This document shows positions 9,663 through 17,691 of a stretch of 32,254 bases of DNA, in pieces. The stretch covers positions 1 through 32,254 of the forward strand of contig RFGV01000334.1 in NCBI GenBank assembly GCA_003696605.1. The letters are read 5' to 3'. Every line of letters begins with the position of its first letter. Positions within the stretch are counted from its first letter, which is position 1. The notes under the pieces were generated by a model. The model had not been told where the DNA came from. It made no database searches and was given only the letters and a program-made list of their open reading frames with translations. The position numbers and the translations under genes are program-made. Source of the stretch: Chloroflexota bacterium. Lineage in GTDB: Bacteria; Chloroflexota; Anaerolineae; Promineifilales; Promineifilaceae.

Positions 9663-9934
9663 ATATATCTCCTTTTTGTAAAGCCAATGCTTTTGGCAAA
9701 AACAATATCTGCATTATAAACGATACCCCCCTGGTAATTGTTCCCACAAGCAAAAGTTTACCGAAAATCGTCCTATTGGGGTGAGTTTGTAAATGAATCT
9801 CAAGTTAATGTTTGGCGAAAACAGGCAAAAGACTTCATGTAGTCATTGTGGATGCGGGAGTTGGTCAGGTAAAATGTGGTCTGCCCAAAATTTTTTGGCT
9901 TTAGATTTCGCAAGACAAGCGGGGTGATTTTAGC

Positions 9935-10609
9935 ATGCAGGAGACAATGAAGCAGAACCGATTGGCAGAGAAGCCACAGAAAAGACGCAAAGGGTGTGTC
10001 TGGACGGCCGTTTTGTTGGCTGGCTTGTTTGCATTTCCTTTTGTCTGGCGGGCTGCTGTAAAGGAGTGGTATGGGCGGCAAATTTACTCAGTGGATGATG
10101 TGCCTGCGGAGCGAGTAGCGATTGTGTTCGGTGCGGCAGTGTATGGAAACGGCCGTCTTTCGTCAGTGTTGCGCGATAGGGTAGAAACGGCCGTTGCCCT
10201 CTACCATGCCGGACGTGTACAAAAAATCATTGTCAGTGGTGACAACAGTTCCCCCAATTACAACGAACCAGCCGCAATGATGGCCTATGCCATTGAACGG
10301 GGCGTGCCTCCCGAACTGATCCAGCCAGACTACGGTGGCCGACGCACCTACGATACTTGCTATCGGGCACGACATATTTTTGGCGTGGAATCGGCCGTTC
10401 TCATCACACAGGAATTTCATTTGCCACGTGCCATTTTTACATGCCAGAGTTTGGGCATTGAGGCCAGCGGGGTAGGGGCTGATTTACGGCCGTATCGCGG
10501 AGCACGCTGGTACGAAATTCGGGAAACAGCCGCCACTCTCGTCGCTCTGTGGGATGTTATCCGAAAATCTCCGCCACCAGTTTTGGGTGAGCCAATTTCG
10601 CTGGAGTAG
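9935..10609 (+). CDS. SanA/YdcF-like (DUF218) membrane protein
   Basis: This 224-residue protein belongs to the DUF218/SanA-YdcF family, which is linked to envelope integrity or vancomycin sensitivity in enterobacteria, with no settled biochemical role. A basic N-terminus is followed by one membrane helix at about 21-40. The outside domain has the family motifs [53 protein letters not shown], the [14 protein letters not shown]-like block (here with RRTYDT), and [19 protein letters not shown] with the conserved histidine. Two ACGGCCGT palindromes sit 38 bp apart inside it. Either the ATG at 9935 or the one at 9947 (preceded by AGGAG) could be used. The 272-bp gap upstream shows no strong promoter to my eye. 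Confidence 0.85.
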   Translation: MQETMKQNRLAEKPQKRRKGCVWTAVLLAGLFAFPFVWRAAVKEWYGRQIYSVDDVPAERVAIVFGAAVYGNGRLSSVLRDRVETAVALYHAGRVQKIIVSGDNSSPNYNEPAAMMAYAIERGVPPELIQPDYGGRRTYDTCYRARHIFGVESAVLITQEFHLPRAIFTCQSLGIEASGVGADLRPYRGARWYEIRETAATLVALWDVIRKSPPPVLGEPISLE

Positions 10610-10679
10610 GGTTAGTCTGAGCTAACAGGCTGTATATGGTGAAATCTGGCCATCTCCTGGCTCGCCCAAAGGGTAGCAC

Positions 10680-11675
10680 TCATAGCACGGAAAGAATGGC
10701 GTTAGCGGCTGCGATGCCAGACAGGAATGCCCCTTCCACACGTGGGCCGTCGAATGCGTCGCCAGCGAAGACAAGGGGGTGGTGGTATTGAGACAGGTAG
10801 TATTTTTCGGGATGCAGGGAAACAGGCAGGGCATGAGGCCAGCGGATAATTGTTGATTGTCGAATCGTGGCGTTGGTGTCCAGATACGGCCGTAACGCCT
10901 CCAACAACGTTTCCCGAATGATTTCGTTGGAAGCATGCCAGTACCAGCGGCTGTGTTCTGGTCCGGCATGAACCGTGATGGTTGGATTGGTAGCCAGATC
11001 TTTGCACCGGTTGTCAGCTATCCAGCTAATCGCTGCTTCAGGTTGCTGAATAGCCCCTGGTTCTGGCAGGTGGACTGTTCCTTTTATTTGAAAGACCCCA
11101 CACAGGCAGGGTGCATAATGAATCTGCTTTAGGGTAGTTGTGTCTTGGGTGGAAAGGGTGGTGAAGCCTGCCTTGAGCAGGTTGAGGGAAATGGGGACAG
11201 GTGGGGTGAGGATGAGCGCGTTGGTATTGTAAAATTGGTTATTTTGGTCAATGAGTTGCCAGCTGTGAGAAACGGCCGTTATTGTCCGTACTTCAACACC
11301 TGTACGCACATCGACATCACGTGCCAGCCAGTCAGCAATGGTTGCCATGCCACCTTTGGCGGCATAACGAGCGTGTCCATCCAAATGTGGTGCGCTCATT
11401 GATCCATCTGACCAGCCCTGTGTCCACTCGAGTACGATGCCTTCTGCCAGCCAGCGATCGACATAGGCCTGGAATTCTGGTGTACGCGCAGTAAAAAACT
11501 GGGCACCGATATCTGCGCGGTCTTCACCCAGAATCAGCGTTGCCATGCGGCCACCAGGATGTTTGTTTTTTTCCAATACCTGAACGGTGACGTCATGTTC
11601 TTGTAAAGTGCGGGCAGCCATAAGTCCGGCTATGCCTGCGCCAATGATGATTACTTGAGGGTTGAAGGCTGTCAT
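10680..11675 (-). CDS. FAD/NAD(P)-dependent amine-oxidase-fold oxidoreductase, renalase-like
   Basis: This 331-residue flavoprotein has the dinucleotide-binding GAGIAG loop at 12-17, followed by the second-strand acidic residue in [14 protein letters not shown] (about 33-46), and a [10 protein letters not shown] segment characteristic of renalase-type proteins. The C-terminal FAD-binding block [28 protein letters not shown] is also present. Bacterial renalases oxidise off-pathway isomers of NAD(P)H, but the substrate here cannot be read from sequence. The start overlaps the stop of the HDAC-fold gene by 4 bases (ATGA), so the two form an operon. The gene converges on the SanA-like gene across 70 bp, where only a weak GTTAG-CTAAC hairpin is seen. 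Confidence 0.87.
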   Translation of the reverse strand: MTAFNPQVIIIGAGIAGLMAARTLQEHDVTVQVLEKNKHPGGRMATLILGEDRADIGAQFFTARTPEFQAYVDRWLAEGIVLEWTQGWSDGSMSAPHLDGHARYAAKGGMATIADWLARDVDVRTGVEVRTITAVSHSWQLIDQNNQFYNTNALILTPPVPISLNLLKAGFTTLSTQDTTTLKQIHYAPCLCGVFQIKGTVHLPEPGAIQQPEAAISWIADNRCKDLATNPTITVHAGPEHSRWYWHASNEIIRETLLEALRPYLDTNATIRQSTIIRWPHALPVSLHPEKYYLSQYHHPLVFAGDAFDGPRVEGAFLSGIAAANAILSVL

Positions 11676-12592
11676 AGCTCACTTCCGTTATTTGTGTTTG
11701 CAAACGTTGCGGCAATCGTAACAGTTTGCAGGTAAAGGTCAACAGTTTCTGCAATGGAACGGCCGTATCCGCCAGCCATCAGTACCACTACAGGCAGCCC
11801 TGCCTGGCGGCACAATTGCAACACCATCCGGTCGCGCGCCGCCAGCCCTTCCTGACTAAGTGCCAGGCGTCCCAAACGATCGTTGATGTGTGGATCAGCG
11901 CCGGCCAGATAATAAACGATTTCAGCCTGAGACTCATCAAGAGCCTGTATCAGTGCTGGTTCCAAAGCTGCCAGATATTCCTCATCCCCTGTATTATCTG
12001 GCAGGCCAATGTCCAGGTTGCCAGGAATTTTGCGAAAAGGAAAGTTGTGTTCACCGTGAATAGAAAAGGTGTAGATGGAGGCGTCATTGGTGGTAATTTC
12101 GGCTGTGCCATTTCCCTGGTGGACATCGCAATCTACAACCAGCACACGCTGGACACGACCTTCAGCCTGGAGGGTGCGGGCAGAAACGGCCGTGTCGTTA
12201 TACAAGCAAAATCCCTGTCCGTGATCACGGCAGGCATGATGGGTCCCTCCCCCCAGCGTGACAGCGATACCATCTTGCAACGCCATTCGGCCAGCTGCAA
12301 TTGTGGCGCCTACTGTAAATCGCACCCGCCGCACCAACTCTGGCGACCAGGGGAGGCCAATGCGGCGAATTTCCGCACTGGTGAGTAACCCGGCTTCCAG
12401 GCGACGAATATAGTCGGGGGTGTGTGCCCGTGAGAGTTGGGTATCGGTGGCGGCGGGAGCTGCCAGCAGGTTTTCTGGTGGAACAAGTCCGGCTGCCATT
12501 ACCCGTTGCCGCAACAGAGTATACTTGTTTGCCGGAAAGCGGTGGTTGGGCGGCAAAGGAAATGTGTGTTGGTCGTAGTAAAAGATTTTCAT
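11672..12592 (-). CDS. Histone-deacetylase-fold (AcuC/AphA-type) amidohydrolase
   Basis: This zinc-dependent deacetylase-fold enzyme has 306 residues. The fold's catalytic parts are all visible: the histidine pair in GGGTHHA (118-119), [10 protein letters not shown] with charge-relay and zinc ligands D154, D156 and H158, the third zinc ligand D233 in [11 protein letters not shown], and the late glycine-rich AGGYG tyrosine loop. Bacterial members deacetylate acetyl-CoA synthetase (AcuC), polyamines or other acylated small molecules; which applies here is open. It is co-transcribed with the renalase-like gene. No clear Shine-Dalgarno precedes the ATG; the sequence there is AACGGCC, a truncated copy of the repeat palindrome. 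A role in protein or small-molecule deacylation is well supported; the substrate is not. Confidence 0.88.
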   Translation of the reverse strand: MKIFYYDQHTFPLPPNHRFPANKYTLLRQRVMAAGLVPPENLLAAPAATDTQLSRAHTPDYIRRLEAGLLTSAEIRRIGLPWSPELVRRVRFTVGATIAAGRMALQDGIAVTLGGGTHHACRDHGQGFCLYNDTAVSARTLQAEGRVQRVLVVDCDVHQGNGTAEITTNDASIYTFSIHGEHNFPFRKIPGNLDIGLPDNTGDEEYLAALEPALIQALDESQAEIVYYLAGADPHINDRLGRLALSQEGLAARDRMVLQLCRQAGLPVVVLMAGGYGRSIAETVDLYLQTVTIAATFANTNNGSEL

Positions 12593-12668
12593 GGCCGTTC
12601 TGGTTATTTGTTAATCCTCTGTTGTCTTTATCATAACTAAATTGGGCGGCATGGCAATGGCTTTTGGG

Positions 12669-15041
12669 TTATTCTCGAAAAGCTAACAGGCGCAGGCCGT
12701 TTAGTGAGACGAGGACTGTGCCGCCTTCGTGGCCGACAACGGCAAAGGGTAGGGAAAGGTTGCTGGTGAAAATGGCAGTGAGCATTAGCAGAATCATGAA
12801 CATGGCGAATCCAAGATTGATGGCGAGTGTTTTGCGGGTTTGGCGGCTGAGTTGGATGATGTAGGGGAGTTTGGTGAGGTCGTCGGACATCAGAACAATA
12901 TCGGCCGTTTCCAGGGCAACGTCTGTGCCAGCGGCTCCCATGGCAATACCGATTGTGGCGGCAGCCAGAGCCGGTGCATCGTTTACACCATCTCCAATCA
13001 TGGCGACGGGACCGAAACGTTTTTGCATATCACGAACGGCCGTTACCTTGTCTTCTGGCAGCAGTTCGGCATACACAGCATCCACCCCTGTTTCGGCAGC
13101 AATACGGGCGGCTACTTGCTGATTGTCACCAGTGAGCATAATGACGTGTTCTATGCCCAGTTGGCGCAAACGGTGTACAACCTGTGCTGCTTCTGGTCGG
13201 ATGATGTCGGCAAAGGCAATGACGCCGAGAATGGTGGCTGTTTGTTCATCGTCACTCATTTGAGCAACGATAACGCTGGTCTTGCCTTCGTTTTGGAGGT
13301 TGGTAACGATGGTTTCGGCCGTTTCTTGCCCCACACAGTGTACATCTTCAAAATAGCGCAGATTGCCCACCCGAATATGACGGCCGTTTACCATTCCCTT
13401 TACTCCCTTTCCTGTTACGGCCTGAAAAGCCAGCGAATCCGAAAGGGCAATATCGCGCGCCTGTGCTGCTGCCACCGTTGCCTGCGCCAGCGCATGTTCA
13501 GAACGGGATTCTACTGCTGCGGCTAAAGCCAGTAATTCATCTTCAGTTCCTTGCCAGATGGCTGGATCGGCCGTTACGATAACATCTGTTACTTGTGGGC
13601 GTCCCATGGTTAGTGTGCCAGTTTTGTCAAAGGCAATTGCTTTGATAGTGGCCATATTTTCCACATAGACGCCTCCTTTGAACAACACACCACGGCGTGC
13701 CCCGTTACCAATTGCAGAAAGAACGGTTGCGGGTGTGCTAATGACGAGCGCGCAAGGAGAAGCAGCGACCATAACCGTCATGGCGCGGTAAAATGTTGTG
13801 TTGAAGGGGTCACCCCAAAGTAGCGGCACAATCCCTACTAGCGCTGTAAAAATAATAACGCCAAGTGCGTAGTATTGTTCGGCCGTGTCAATAAACCGTT
13901 GGGTTTCTGCCTTTTCGCTTTGGGCTTCTTCTACCAGCCGAATCAGACGAGCGAGTGTTGAGTCTTGGGCACGCTTGCTGACGCGAATTTCCAGGCTGCC
14001 ATTTTTGTTAATTGTGCCGGCAAAGACCTTGTCGCCAATCTGTTTGGCTACTGGTATGGATTCACCTGTAATAGAGGATTGGTCCACGCTGCTTTCGCCC
14101 GCAACCACGACCCCATCCAGCCCGATTCGTTCGCCAGGTTTGACGATAATGAGTTCACCAATTTGGATTTGGTCAATGGGAACGGTAATGGTTTTGTTGC
14201 CGCGCCGTACGGTTGCACTGTCGGGGCGGAGTTGCATGAGTGCTTTGATGGCGTGGCGGGTGCGATCCAGCGCATAGGTTTGCAGGACGTTGGAGAGGGA
14301 GAAGAGGAATAGCAGGATGGCGCCTTCAAATGGTTCGCCCACGATGGCCGCTCCGATGGCGGCCAGAATCATGAGAAGATCAACGTCTATGGTAAGGGCG
14401 AGTAGGGATTCGATGCCGGCCTTGAAGCCAAATGCGCCGCCGGCGATGTAGGCGACTACATAGGCGATGGTGGCGAGTGTGGGGAGTTCTTGCCGTTGTG
14501 CGATGAGGGCTGTGATTATGGCGAAGAAGGTGATGATGGTAAAGAGACGTTCGAGTTGGTCGGCGGTGAATAGGGGGCCGAATCTTGGGGTGGGGCGTGT
14601 GGGGGAAACGGCCGTTTCTGCATAACTTTCATCTACAGGGACACCCAATTTTTCCACTCGGCGGGCAATTTCTTCAGGCGTAATCACCGAATCATCATAT
14701 GTCACATTAAGTACACCCCCCACATAAGTTGCCGTGGCACGCCGCACACCCGGCAAATTCCCCACTTCCCGTTCTAATGCCAGCGCACAAGATTCACACG
14801 GACGTCCACCTCGCCGCCCCAAACGCAATGTGCAATTTTGCCACCGTTGCTCAAGCACTGGTCTGACTTTGTGCGCTATAACATCTAATTCTGGGGGAGT
14901 AATTTGTTCCGGGTTGTAATCGAAAGTCACCTGACGATTTCGGGTATCCAGGCTAATCATGATAATGCCCTTTTTGTCAGCCGTCAGATCATGAATGGTT
15001 TCCACACAGCTTTTATCACTGTTGGTTGTTTGCCTGTTCAT
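12669..15041 (-). CDS. P1B-4-type heavy-metal transport ATPase
   Basis: This 790-residue metal-exporting P-type ATPase has N-terminal cytoplasmic metal-binding-like segments, one with PCESCALALE (81-90). The actuator loop TGES is at 325-328, the transport-site motif SPC at 428-430, the phosphorylated aspartate at D472 in DKTGTLT, and MIGDGVNDAP in the hinge. The final helix carries HEGGT at about 771-775. SPC together with HEGGT defines subgroup P1B-4 (CoaT, CtpD, PfeT), whose members move Co2+, Fe2+ or sometimes Ni2+/Zn2+. GGAG lies 7 bases before the ATG. The gene is solitary with a long divergent upstream region containing a candidate operator. The subgroup is secure; the metal is not. Confidence 0.92.
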   Translation of the reverse strand: MNRQTTNSDKSCVETIHDLTADKKGIIMISLDTRNRQVTFDYNPEQITPPELDVIAHKVRPVLEQRWQNCTLRLGRRGGRPCESCALALEREVGNLPGVRRATATYVGGVLNVTYDDSVITPEEIARRVEKLGVPVDESYAETAVSPTRPTPRFGPLFTADQLERLFTIITFFAIITALIAQRQELPTLATIAYVVAYIAGGAFGFKAGIESLLALTIDVDLLMILAAIGAAIVGEPFEGAILLFLFSLSNVLQTYALDRTRHAIKALMQLRPDSATVRRGNKTITVPIDQIQIGELIIVKPGERIGLDGVVVAGESSVDQSSITGESIPVAKQIGDKVFAGTINKNGSLEIRVSKRAQDSTLARLIRLVEEAQSEKAETQRFIDTAEQYYALGVIIFTALVGIVPLLWGDPFNTTFYRAMTVMVAASPCALVISTPATVLSAIGNGARRGVLFKGGVYVENMATIKAIAFDKTGTLTMGRPQVTDVIVTADPAIWQGTEDELLALAAAVESRSEHALAQATVAAAQARDIALSDSLAFQAVTGKGVKGMVNGRHIRVGNLRYFEDVHCVGQETAETIVTNLQNEGKTSVIVAQMSDDEQTATILGVIAFADIIRPEAAQVVHRLRQLGIEHVIMLTGDNQQVAARIAAETGVDAVYAELLPEDKVTAVRDMQKRFGPVAMIGDGVNDAPALAAATIGIAMGAAGTDVALETADIVLMSDDLTKLPYIIQLSRQTRKTLAINLGFAMFMILLMLTAIFTSNLSLPFAVVGHEGGTVLVSLNGLRLLAFRE

Positions 15042-15076
15042 TTTTAACTCCGTTTATAACCGGTATGTTTAGTGCC

Positions 15077-15095
15077 TATTCCCTGAAAGGGTATA
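15077..15095 (-). promoter_or_regulatory. Candidate operator: inverted repeat upstream of the P1B-4 ATPase
   Basis: The 19-bp near-palindrome TATTCCCT-GAA-AGGGTATA has 7 of 8 positions matching between its arms. It lies 36 bp upstream of the ATPase start, where a metal-responsive regulator would be expected to bind. No regulator gene is adjacent, so the binding protein is unknown. Confidence 0.4.
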
Positions 15096-15097
15096 AG

Positions 15098-15145
15098 AAG
15101 CGCTATGTTAACAGGGAAATGAATCAGTTTTAAGCGCTTGTTATC
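15098..15145. repeat. Direct repeat pair AAGCGCT..TGTTA in the ATPase upstream region
   Basis: Two similar elements, AAGCGCTATGTTAAC at 15098-15112 and AAGCGCTTGTTATC at 15132-15145, are spaced about 34 bp apart (roughly three helical turns). This would suit cooperative binding of a regulator, but no function is demonstrated. Confidence 0.35.
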
Positions 15146-15202
15146 AGCTTAATTATACGGGTTTTCACACTGGTTACAAAATTTATTAACTGATGTTCTA
15201 AA

Positions 15203-15227
15203 GAAAATTAACACGAGTTAAATTTTC
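15203..15227. other. AT-rich hairpin with ACGA loop
   Basis: GAAAATTAAC and GTTAAATTTTC pair around an ACGA loop, with one bulged base. There is no T-tract on either side, so it is not a terminator. It could be an operator or a leader structure. Confidence 0.35.
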
Positions 15228-15575
15228 TGGGTGGCGAAGAGAATTTACGGTATTTTGAGCAAGCTTTGTGAAATCTGTTTGCGTAACTAAAGGGATATTC
15301 TGCCTAATTTTAAGGTGGTTTGCATACTTTTTCTTAGAATTTTGTGATAAGATGTAAAGGGCAGATCAACAAGCCAGTCATCTTGCAGGAACTCCGTAAA
15401 GTACAAAAATTTCATAAAACCGTCGTAATGATGCCTTTATGTCCACCTGACTGGGGTAAAGAGACAGATTATTTGTTTTTAGGAAAGGCAAATAGTAGGG
15501 TGTGCGTCTAGTATAAACGACGAACAGACAAGATATCAGGGTGTCAGGTTTAGATGTGGTGCAGAGGAGTGAATT

Positions 15576-16892
15576 GTGGTTACTCAACCATTAAGAAAAA
15601 CTCCCGCCCATCATATTTTTACACAGGAGCAAATGCAGGCAGTGGATTATTGCTTGCAAGCGGGTGAATACGAAAAATTGGATCGGATGCTTTGCCGATT
15701 AGAGAGTTTGGCTAATGCTGAGGAAAATGAGGTGATTGGTCATGTGTTGGCCGTGTCGCGGCAAATTTGTCAGGTGATGGTGGCTTGTCGGCAGGAGCAG
15801 GCTGCACATGTTCAGGCATTTGAGGAGATAGCTATTCGGGAACAGGCGTTGCGTGTACATTTGTGTGCGTTGTTGCAGGGGGAGCCTTTGGATGGGAAAG
15901 AGGGGGATGTGGTATCGCAAAATGGGGTGAAGCAAGAAGTGCGCACCTGGCCGGTAGCGGATCGTTTGCGAACATGGGTGGGGCGGCATTGGCCGTTGGG
16001 TAAGCGAGCGGATGCAGATGGGAGGGATGTTATGGTGTCGGGGTTGGTGGTGGAGGGGAATACGGCCGTTTCTTCTTTGCCTGATTTGTCGCCACCCTCT
16101 CCTGTTTCTCCACCTGAAGCGACTCAAGGTGTTCAGCTTACTGTTTATTTGTTGGGTACTTTCCTGGTTTATGAAGATGATCAGCCAATTCTTAATTGGG
16201 TCAGTGGCAAGGGGAAGTCTATTTTCAAATATCTGGTATTACATCGCAAACAGCCGGTTATGCGAGATGTTTTGATGGATTTGTTTTGGCCGGAGGCGGA
16301 TCTGGAAGCAGCACGCAATAACTTGAATGTAGCGGTTTATGGCTTGCGTAAGGCTTTGCGTAACGGGCACAGTGAATTTTCCCACATCTTATTTCAAAAT
16401 GGGGCTTATGTGCTGAATCCTGAAATGGATATTTGGGTGGATAGTGAGGAATTTTTGCGTGCAGTAGAAACGGCCGTTCGCCTGGAACAGCAACAGAAAC
16501 AAGCAGAAGCAATTCAAGCCTATCATGCAGCATCTGTGCTCTATAGTGGCGAATTTCTGTCTGAAGACAGATACGAAGATTGGGTTACCCCATTTCGGCG
16601 CCGCATAGAAGAAGCCTATTTTCAAGTGCTTAATCGTCTTAGCCGCTATCATTTTGAACAACAAGAATATCCCACCTGTATTGAGTTCTGTCACAAATTG
16701 TTGGAACTGGAGCCTTGTTATGAGGAAGCACACGAGTTGCTCATGCGGGCATATAGCCGACAGGGCCAACACTTTTTAGCCATGCGCCAGTTTCACACAT
16801 GTCAGGATGTACTGGCAGAAGAGCTGGAAATACGGCCGTCTCCCCATCTCTGCAAACTCTACAATCGAATTCGCCATCACGAAATTGTCTAA
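15576..16892 (+). CDS. BTAD-containing (SARP-like) transcriptional regulator
   Basis: This 438-residue cytoplasmic regulator has an N-terminal helical region (about 14-105) rich in Glu, Gln, Cys and Leu with no family I recognise, then a Ser/Pro linker (about 165-185). An OmpR/SARP-type winged helix follows at about 187-282, starting VQLTVYLLGTFLVYEDDQPI and including the FWPEADLEAARNNLNVAVYGLRKAL recognition segment. The bacterial transcriptional activation domain is at about 283-430, a TPR-like helical block with YSGEFLSEDRYEDWV and the typical CxxCxELLxxEP-like repeats. Architecture and the SGKGKSIFKYLVLHRKQPV segment match many Chloroflexi BTAD proteins. The start is GTG, chosen because GAGGAG lies 8 bases upstream. 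Its targets are unknown; the next two genes in the same direction are candidates by position only. Confidence 0.88.
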   Translation: MVTQPLRKTPAHHIFTQEQMQAVDYCLQAGEYEKLDRMLCRLESLANAEENEVIGHVLAVSRQICQVMVACRQEQAAHVQAFEEIAIREQALRVHLCALLQGEPLDGKEGDVVSQNGVKQEVRTWPVADRLRTWVGRHWPLGKRADADGRDVMVSGLVVEGNTAVSSLPDLSPPSPVSPPEATQGVQLTVYLLGTFLVYEDDQPILNWVSGKGKSIFKYLVLHRKQPVMRDVLMDLFWPEADLEAARNNLNVAVYGLRKALRNGHSEFSHILFQNGAYVLNPEMDIWVDSEEFLRAVETAVRLEQQQKQAEAIQAYHAASVLYSGEFLSEDRYEDWVTPFRRRIEEAYFQVLNRLSRYHFEQQEYPTCIEFCHKLLELEPCYEEAHELLMRAYSRQGQHFLAMRQFHTCQDVLAEELEIRPSPHLCKLYNRIRHHEIV

Positions 16893-16981
16893 ACTCAAGC
16901 CAATTAATTTTTCCCCTTTCCAGACTTAAGTTATTAGAAACTTTTGATTAAGCCAATTTTGGTAGAGTCCAATTGTGCTAG

Positions 16982-17004
16982 TTGCCAAACGGGCCCATTG
17001 GCAA
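16982..17004. promoter_or_regulatory. Inverted repeat TTGCCAA-N9-TTGGCAA upstream of the 149-residue gene
   Basis: A perfect 7-bp arm pair encloses a loop containing GGGCCC. It lies 66 bp before the ATG of the small beta-rich protein and 90 bp after the BTAD gene. There is no T-tract on the plus strand. It is a plausible operator for the downstream gene, possibly for the BTAD regulator, though that is speculation. Confidence 0.4.
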
Positions 17005-17069
17005 GTTGTTCAACGCAGAACCAAAAACTAGAAGGATGTATTGTTAATTATTTACGGAGGTAAACCAAA

Positions 17070-17519
17070 ATGACTCACGCAGCGTTTGAAACACCATTGG
17101 GGGCAGGTTCGCCATTATTACGCGGTACAATTTCTGCTGCCGTTCATGAGCATGGTGGCGTATCACCCACCACCATTATTCGTACCGACACACCCGCTTC
17201 AGTTCATATTAAATGGAGATTGGAAGGTCCCCTTGCTTCTATGATTTGTGGTAAATGGCATGTTCACGTCAATCTGGAGTCTATCGGCCCCGGTCGGGAA
17301 TACTCCCTCTTTGATCGTGACTGTCAGCTTGACCTGAATCCGGGTGGGGATGGCAACTATGAATGTCACTTTGACATTCCACCGGGCACGGTGCGCGCGG
17401 CTCATCAGGGCACGCCCTATAAAATGGTGGTTACTCTAACTTACCGCGATCCAACTGGCCGGCCTGGCCCAATGGCAGCCTACTACGAAGGCCCAATTTT
17501 ACAGTTCTTTAATCCATAA
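17070..17519 (+). CDS. Small beta-rich cytoplasmic protein, unknown
   Basis: This 149-residue protein has no signal peptide or membrane helix, is predicted to be mostly beta strand, and I do not recognise a family. Visible features are an N-terminal SPLLRGTISAAVHEHGG, two tryptophans (in HIKWRLEG and GKWHVHV), and cysteines in MICGKW, DCQL and YECHF. The C-terminal half reads HFDIPPGTV then GTPYKMVVTLTYRDPTGRPGPMAAYYEGP, the pattern of an Ig-like sandwich. The end of the next gene has a matching strand pattern (VLPAGG, GVYRPSVLIRTLDKRPLYSYIELP), so the two may share a fold. GGAGG lies 9 bases before the ATG. An intrinsic terminator follows 68 bp after the stop, yet the neighbour continues in the same direction. 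Confidence 0.75.
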   Translation: MTHAAFETPLGAGSPLLRGTISAAVHEHGGVSPTTIIRTDTPASVHIKWRLEGPLASMICGKWHVHVNLESIGPGREYSLFDRDCQLDLNPGGDGNYECHFDIPPGTVRAAHQGTPYKMVVTLTYRDPTGRPGPMAAYYEGPILQFFNP

Positions 17520-17544
17520 GCGGGCAACAAAGTTGAGGTGTACC

Positions 17545-17576
17545 GTTTGCCCTGGTGGTATATTGCCAGGGCAAAC
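17545..17576 (+). other. 11-bp perfect stem-loop between the two beta-rich genes
   Basis: GTTTGCCCTGG pairs perfectly with CCAGGGCAAAC around a 10-nt loop. It has no T-tract and lies 11 bp before a true intrinsic terminator. It may stabilise the upstream mRNA 3' end or act with the terminator. Confidence 0.6.
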
Positions 17577-17587
17577 AGGTATCCATT

Positions 17588-17612
17588 GGGGAACGGTGAC
17601 GTTCCCCTTTTT
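17588..17612 (+). terminator. Intrinsic terminator after the 149-residue gene
   Basis: A perfect 8-bp stem GGGGAACG / CGTTCCCC closes a GTGA tetraloop and is followed directly by TTTTT. It separates the transcript of the 149-residue gene from the HhH gene, unless read-through occurs. Confidence 0.9.
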
Positions 17613-17691
17613 GTCTGTATTGGGATGATGTGGAGTGGTACGGCTGACAGACGTTTATTTGTGTTTGTAGCTGTCCAGTGAGGAATAGCAA

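Larger units (their letters stand above)
15042..15575. promoter_or_regulatory. 534-bp AT-rich divergent intergenic region
   Basis: This is the longest gene-free stretch, between the P1B-4 ATPase (leftward) and the BTAD regulator (rightward). It is clearly AT-richer than the flanks and contains no copy of the CGGCCG palindrome. It holds an inverted repeat near the ATPase, a pair of direct repeats and an AT-rich hairpin, listed separately. A short minus-strand reading frame at 15378-15587 has no recognisable features and I do not count it as a gene. GAGGAG lies just before the GTG start of the BTAD gene. Confidence 0.6.

Noticed and set aside
15070-15082. Third DtxR-type operator upstream of the P1B-4 ATPase
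   Set aside because: TTTAGTGCCTATT looks similar to the mnt boxes but the spacing is 3 bases short and the right arm does not match CTAAA.
15378-15587. 69-codon minus-strand frame in the long intergenic region
   Set aside because: It has no family signal and overlaps the start and ribosome-binding site of the BTAD gene.
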